Shown one piece after another: positions 60,793 through 64,000 of a stretch of DNA of 64,000 nt (its first letter is position 1; each line of letters begins with the position of its first letter). Position numbers and translations under genes: made by a program. The stretch is taken from assembly GCF_027107535.1 (NCBI RefSeq), contig NZ_CP114283.1, forward strand, positions 4,650,001-4,714,000. Direction: 5' to 3'. This DNA comes from Streptomyces aurantiacus (GTDB lineage: Bacteria > Actinomycetota > Actinomycetes > Streptomycetales > Streptomycetaceae). The notes under the pieces were generated by a model. The model was not told where the DNA came from and ran no database searches. It saw nothing but the letters and a program-made list of their open reading frames with translations.

Positions 60793-60924
60793 ATGAAGGA
60801 CCTGGACACCCGCACCGCCGCCATCGCGAGCAGGCCCGCCGCCGGGGGACCGGCCCGCCCCTGCCGGTGCGCCGTGCGAACCGCCGCCGGCCGCACGCCG
60901 ACACCGCGGGAGGCATGGCTATGA
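60793..60924 (+). CDS. 43-codon ORF coupled to the StrR-like gene
   Basis: ATG 60793 follows GGGAGGAACC and encodes MKDLDTRTAAIASRPAAGG... to ...RTPTPREAWL. The TGA overlaps the ATG at 60921 (ATGA). No family. The ribosome-binding site of the StrR-like gene (GGGAGG 60908-60913) lies inside it, so translation of this ORF should affect initiation downstream. Confidence 0.45.
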   Translation: MKDLDTRTAAIASRPAAGGPARPCRCAVRTAAGRTPTPREAWL

Positions 60925-61934
60925 GCACGCAGCTCGCTGTCGTCGACAGCGCCCAGAGCCCCGCGACCGCCGTCGAACCCGCCGAGCGTCCGTCCGGCCT
61001 GCGGGCCACCGTCGCCGTCAGTGAGCTCCTGCCCTCGGACTCGCCGCGGGTCAACGGCGAGGACGACGACCACGTGCGGCTGCTCTCCGAGCTGGACGCC
61101 CCGTTGCCGCCGATCCTCGTGCACCGGCCCACGATGCGCGTCATCGACGGCATGCACCGCCTGCGCGGAGCCCAGCTGCGCGGGGACAAGGAAGTCGAGG
61201 TGGAGTTCTTCGACGGAGAGCCGGCGGACGTCTTCGCCCTGGCCGTCAAGCTGAACGTCTCCCACGGCCTTCCCCTCACCCTGGCCGACCGCACAGCCGC
61301 AGCGGCACGGATCGTCACCGACCGGCCGCAGTGGTCGGACCGCCGCATCGCCGCCAACACCGGCCTCGCCGCCGGCACCGTCGCGGCCATCCGGCGCCGT
61401 TCAACCCCCCAAGGCGAACAGTCGAACACCAGAATGGGGCGCGACGGCCGGGTCAGGCCGCTGCACGCCGCCGAAGGGCGACTGCGGGCCAGCCGGATCA
61501 TCGCCGACCACCCCGACGCCTCCCTGCGCGAGATCGCCCAGCGCGCCGGTATCGCCACCGCCACCGCCAAGGACGTACGCGACCGCATCCGGCTGGGACA
61601 GGACCCGGTGGCTCCCCGGCCCCGGACCGTCCCCTCCCAGACCTCGCCGGCCACCACGCCCCGGCCGGCCGGCAGCCGTGCCGCCATCCGGACCTCCGCC
61701 GCGGCCATCAGCCTGATGCTGCCCAACATGAGCAAGGACCCCTCGCTGCGCACGGAGTCCGGCCGGACCCTCCTCCACCTGCTGAGCCTGCATGCCATCG
61801 GTGACGAGGCGAAGTGGAGCCGCCTGGCCCAGAGTGTCCCCGGACACCGCGCCGGAACGCTGGCACAGGCCGCCCGCCGCTGCGCCGAGCACTGGCTGCG
61901 TCTGGCTCACGAACTCGAGATGCGGTGCCCGTGA
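60921..61934 (+). CDS. StrR-like ParB-domain cluster activator
   Basis: A 337-residue protein of the StrR/NovG/Bbr group. The N-terminal ParB/Srx-like domain has ATVAVSELLPSDSPRVNGEDDDH, PPILVHRPTMRVIDGMHRLRGA and FALAVKLNVSHGLPLT. The central HTH has WSDRRIAANTGLAAGTVAAIRRR. The C-terminal part carries a second HTH-like segment (SLREIAQRAGIATATAKDVRDRI). StrR proteins bind GTTCRACTG-N-CRGTC-like sites in aminoglycoside, aminocoumarin and glycopeptide clusters. ATG 60921 is set by GGGAGG seven bases upstream. It may drive the genes that start at 62.3 kb. Confidence 0.92.
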   Translation: MSTQLAVVDSAQSPATAVEPAERPSGLRATVAVSELLPSDSPRVNGEDDDHVRLLSELDAPLPPILVHRPTMRVIDGMHRLRGAQLRGDKEVEVEFFDGEPADVFALAVKLNVSHGLPLTLADRTAAAARIVTDRPQWSDRRIAANTGLAAGTVAAIRRRSTPQGEQSNTRMGRDGRVRPLHAAEGRLRASRIIADHPDASLREIAQRAGIATATAKDVRDRIRLGQDPVAPRPRTVPSQTSPATTPRPAGSRAAIRTSAAAISLMLPNMSKDPSLRTESGRTLLHLLSLHAIGDEAKWSRLAQSVPGHRAGTLAQAARRCAEHWLRLAHELEMRCP

Positions 61935-62133
61935 CACCACCGCTGCCTCTCCTTCCCTCCACAGGCGCAGCCACCCCGGCCCGCCTGCCCCCGGCAACGC
62001 CCCGAATGCAGACCAGCCAGGCGAAGAAAGCCGGAGCACAAGAAAGCGGCCGGCATCACGCACCGCCACAAAATTCCGGCCCGCCCGGCGGACGGACAAG
62101 CATCGTCGGGCTCTGCCGGAAAAGGCTCACCAG

Positions 62134-62310
62134 ATGGTCGATCCGATTACGGAGAAAATCCCGGTGAACTCCGCACAGCACGCTGCCGGCACGAAAATTT
62201 CTGAATTCATGACCGACATTATTGGAGGAGCAGTGCGAACACATTCGCGTTGCACGCCGGACCTGAATTTCCCGGCGCAGAGCCGAACTCACATCGACGG
62301 CGGGGTGTGA
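62134..62310 (+). CDS. 58-codon ORF of unknown function before the thioesterase
   Basis: ATG 62134 opens MVDPITEKIPVNSAQHAAGT..., continuing through KISEFMTDIIGGAVRTHSRC and ending ...THIDGGV. It uses A/T-ending codons (ATT, AAA, TCT, GAA) far more than its neighbours. An internal GTG at 62232 has GGAGGA right before it, giving a 25-codon alternative. The stop is 3 bases before the thioesterase GTG. It could be a small peptide, a RiPP-like precursor or a translational leader; no family recognised. The 61935-62133 gap shows nothing else. Confidence 0.4.
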   Translation: MVDPITEKIPVNSAQHAAGTKISEFMTDIIGGAVRTHSRCTPDLNFPAQSRTHIDGGV

Positions 62311-62313
62311 GCC

Positions 62314-63096
62314 GTGACCGGTATTCCCGAACTCATCGCCGAGACCCCCTACATCTGGCGCGCCAGGCGGGGCGACCACCGCCACCGCCTGATCTGCTTC
62401 CCGCACGCAGGGGCCGGAGCGGGTGCCTACGCCGAGTGGGCGGCACTGCTCCCCCCGGAGATCGAACTCGCCGCCGTGCAGCTTCCCGGGCGCCAGAACC
62501 GCATCGCCGAACCCCCCGTCACGGCGGTGGGACCGCTGGTCAAACTGCTGACCCAGGCCCTGCGCCCCGTCATGGACGGGCCGTTCTCCTTCTTCGGCCA
62601 CTCCGGAGGCGCCGTTCTCGCCTTCGAACTCGCGCGAGCCCTGCAGGCGAAAGGAGGCCCCCAGCCCAGCGGGCTCTTCCTCTCCGCCCAGTCCGCCCCG
62701 GGAACCGCCGGCCGGGTCAAGCAGCTGCGCGACCTCACCGATGACGACCTGGCCGCCGAAGTGGTCCGCCTGGGCGGCATCGAACCCGAGATCGCCGAGG
62801 ACCAGGACGTCATGGACGCCCTCCTGCCCACCCTGCGAGCCGACTTCGACCTGTGGGAGCAGCACCGCATCGGGTCCGGCCCCCGGCTGAAGAGCCCCAT
62901 CACCGTCCTGAGCGGAGCCTCCGACCCCCGCGCGCCACTCGACACGCTCGACGGCTGGCGCGAGCAGACCGACGGCGCCTTCACCACACGGCTCTACCCC
63001 GGAGGCCACTTCTACTTTCTCCACGACCCGGCCGAGCTGATCCACGACATCAGTCAGGCACTGCTGCAGCCCGAGAAGGCAGGGAGCGTTTCATGA
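62314..63096 (+). CDS. Type II thioesterase
   Basis: A 260-residue alpha/beta hydrolase that removes wrong acyl groups from NRPS/PKS carrier proteins. Motifs: RLICFPHAGAGAGAYAEWAALLP, nucleophile Ser in FFGHSGGAVLAFELARAL, Asp in LSGASDPRAPLD and His in YPGGHFYFLHD. GTG 62314 opens MTGIPELIAETPYIWRAR. Its stop overlaps the start of the adenylation gene (ATGA), so it belongs to the NRPS/PKS unit that begins here. Confidence 0.95.
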   Translation: MTGIPELIAETPYIWRARRGDHRHRLICFPHAGAGAGAYAEWAALLPPEIELAAVQLPGRQNRIAEPPVTAVGPLVKLLTQALRPVMDGPFSFFGHSGGAVLAFELARALQAKGGPQPSGLFLSAQSAPGTAGRVKQLRDLTDDDLAAEVVRLGGIEPEIAEDQDVMDALLPTLRADFDLWEQHRIGSGPRLKSPITVLSGASDPRAPLDTLDGWREQTDGAFTTRLYPGGHFYFLHDPAELIHDISQALLQPEKAGSVS

Positions 63097-64000
63097 GCAC
63101 CTCAGGACCCCTGGAGCCGCGCCTCATCGAGGAGATAGCAGCCGCCGTACGGGCGGTGCCCGGCGTCCAGCAGGCCGTTGCCGTGGTCCGGCAGGGCGCA
63201 CGGGCGGTCACTGCGGAACTCGACCCGGCCGCACCCGCCCCCGCCCCGCCCGCCGAGCCGGCCCTCGCCGAGCCCCGCGTCCACCGGCCCGCCTCCCAGC
63301 TGTACGGCGGTGACCTCCACGTCCCCCCGGGCGGCGCCGGCACGCTCCAGGAGGCACTGCGCCAGGCGGCGGCGCAGGCGCCCGACAAGGGCACCGTCTA
63401 CGTCCGCACCGGCCGCGAGCCGCAGTTCCAGAGCTATGCCGAGCTCCTCACGGAAGCCGAGCACGTCCTTGCGGGCCTGCGGGCCGCCGGACTGGAGCCG
63501 GGTGACGCGGCACTGTTCCAGTTCGAGGACCACCGCACCTACATGACCGCGTTCTGGGCCTGCGTACTCGGCGGGTTCGTCCCCACTCCGGTCGCCGTGG
63601 CCACGACCTACACCGCGCACAACGAGACCAACCGCAAGCTGCGCAACGCCTGGGACCTGCTGGACAAGCCCACCGTGCTCACCGACGCCGCCACCGCGCC
63701 CGCCCTGCGGGAGGTGCGCAGTCTCTGGAACGAGTCGACCGTGCGCGTCCTGGAGGTCGAGACACTGGCCCGGCACGCTCCCGACGCGGACTGGTACGCC
63801 TCCGGGCCCGACACCCCCGTGATCAACCTGCTCACCTCCGGCAGCACCGGCGTCCCCAAGTGCGTCCAGCACACCAACGCCTCCGTCGCCGCCCGCAGCT
63901 GGTCGGTCATCCAGGGCCGCGGCTACACCAGCGACGACGTCAGCGTCATCTGGATGCCGCTGGACCACGTGACGATGGTCTTCTACAACATCCGGGACGT
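63093..64000 (+). CDS. AMP-forming adenylation protein, N-terminal part (runs off the window)
   Basis: The first ~302 residues of an ANL-superfamily protein. A ~75-residue Ala/Pro-rich N-terminal segment precedes the adenylation core: LQEALRQAAAQAPDKGTVYVR, YAELLTEAEHVLAGLRAAGL, and the P-loop-like INLLTSGSTGVPKCVQHTN. It ends WMPLDHVTMVFYNIRDV at the window edge. The PLDH segment is typical of initiation adenylation domains of NRPS/PKS hybrids (acyl/AMP-ligase type) rather than amino-acid A domains with an upstream C domain. The start overlaps the thioesterase stop. It probably activates the starter acid. Confidence 0.9.
   Translation, partial: MSTSGPLEPRLIEEIAAAVRAVPGVQQAVAVVRQGARAVTAELDPAAPAPAPPAEPALAEPRVHRPASQLYGGDLHVPPGGAGTLQEALRQAAAQAPDKGTVYVRTGREPQFQSYAELLTEAEHVLAGLRAAGLEPGDAALFQFEDHRTYMTAFWACVLGGFVPTPVAVATTYTAHNETNRKLRNAWDLLDKPTVLTDAATAPALREVRSLWNESTVRVLEVETLARHAPDADWYASGPDTPVINLLTSGSTGVPKCVQHTNASVAARSWSVIQGRGYTSDDVSVIWMPLDHVTMVFYNIRD

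Noticed and set aside
62250-62744. Plus-strand open frame overlapping the thioesterase start
   Set aside because: Shadow frame of the thioesterase, whose catalytic motifs fix the true frame.
1-64000. tRNA, rRNA and insertion-sequence search by eye
   Set aside because: No cloverleaf-like tRNA with a CCA-end context, rRNA segment or transposase gene was recognised; absence by eye is not proof.

Overview
The DNA is very GC-rich, has almost only G/C at third codon positions in real genes, uses many GTG starts and carries SARP, StrR-like and gamma-butyrolactone (GBL) regulators. This points to a Streptomyces or close relative. The window is mostly accessory DNA: one or more natural-product gene clusters, a GBL regulatory island, and scraps of plasmid-type genes. 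A Tap-like gene and a severed primase-polymerase gene suggest a linear plasmid or a chromosome arm.

Region 1 (1-9.1 kb): end of a possible glycosyltransferase, a flavin monooxygenase, a TrmO-like methyltransferase, an MFS exporter, a two-component system, and a thiazole/oxazole RiPP (TOMM) set. The TOMM set comprises a small peptide gene overlapping a fused E1-like/YcaO cyclodehydratase, plus a separate gene that looks like only the N-terminal half of a SagB-type dehydrogenase.

Region 2 (9.1-24.5 kb): deoxysugar supply and transfer. It holds rmlB, rmlA, an NDP-hexose 2,3-dehydratase, a 4-ketoreductase, an aldo/keto reductase (probable 3-ketoreductase) and an RmlC-like protein, enough for a 2,6-dideoxyhexose. 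With these are one full-length and one shortened glycosyltransferase, a DHA2 exporter, two SnoaL/NTF2-fold proteins, a SARP and an OafA-type acyltransferase.

Region 3 (24.9-41 kb): a discrete-enzyme (type II) ketide synthase locus on the minus strand. The order of transcription is acyl-CoA carboxylase beta and epsilon subunits, malonyltransferase, a long ACP, a phosphopantetheinyl transferase, KS, CLF-like partner, a fused KS-CLF protein, a degenerate KSIII, an aldo/keto reductase, a monooxygenase and a two-domain SnoaL protein. A large SARP and a DUF6879 gene lie upstream. No ketoreductase/aromatase/cyclase set typical of aromatic type II PKSs is present.

Region 4 (41-53.7 kb): mosaic. A small XRE regulator is coupled to a Tap-like protein with DNA-polymerase-like motifs. 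Then come redox genes (NmrA-type SDR, MarR, Old Yellow Enzyme, quinone oxidoreductase), a MerR-like gene with a 32-bp perfect palindrome upstream, and a SpoIIE phosphatase / STAS / HATPase partner-switching trio. Truncated gene pieces lie at about 43.1, 48.5 and 52.6 kb.

Region 5 (53.7-62 kb): GBL island with an AfsA-type synthase, an NmrA-type reductase, three TetR/ArpA-type receptors, a flavin monooxygenase and a StrR-like ParB-fold activator. Five autoregulator-response-element-like sites sit in the intergenic gaps.

Region 6 (62.1-64 kb): a small unknown ORF, a type II thioesterase and the start of an AMP-forming adenylation protein. These look like the beginning of an NRPS/PKS cluster that runs past the window.

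A recurring feature is very short ORFs (24-58 codons), most with a ribosome-binding site, ending on or next to the start codon of rmlA, rmlB, the 4-ketoreductase, the StrR-like gene and the thioesterase.
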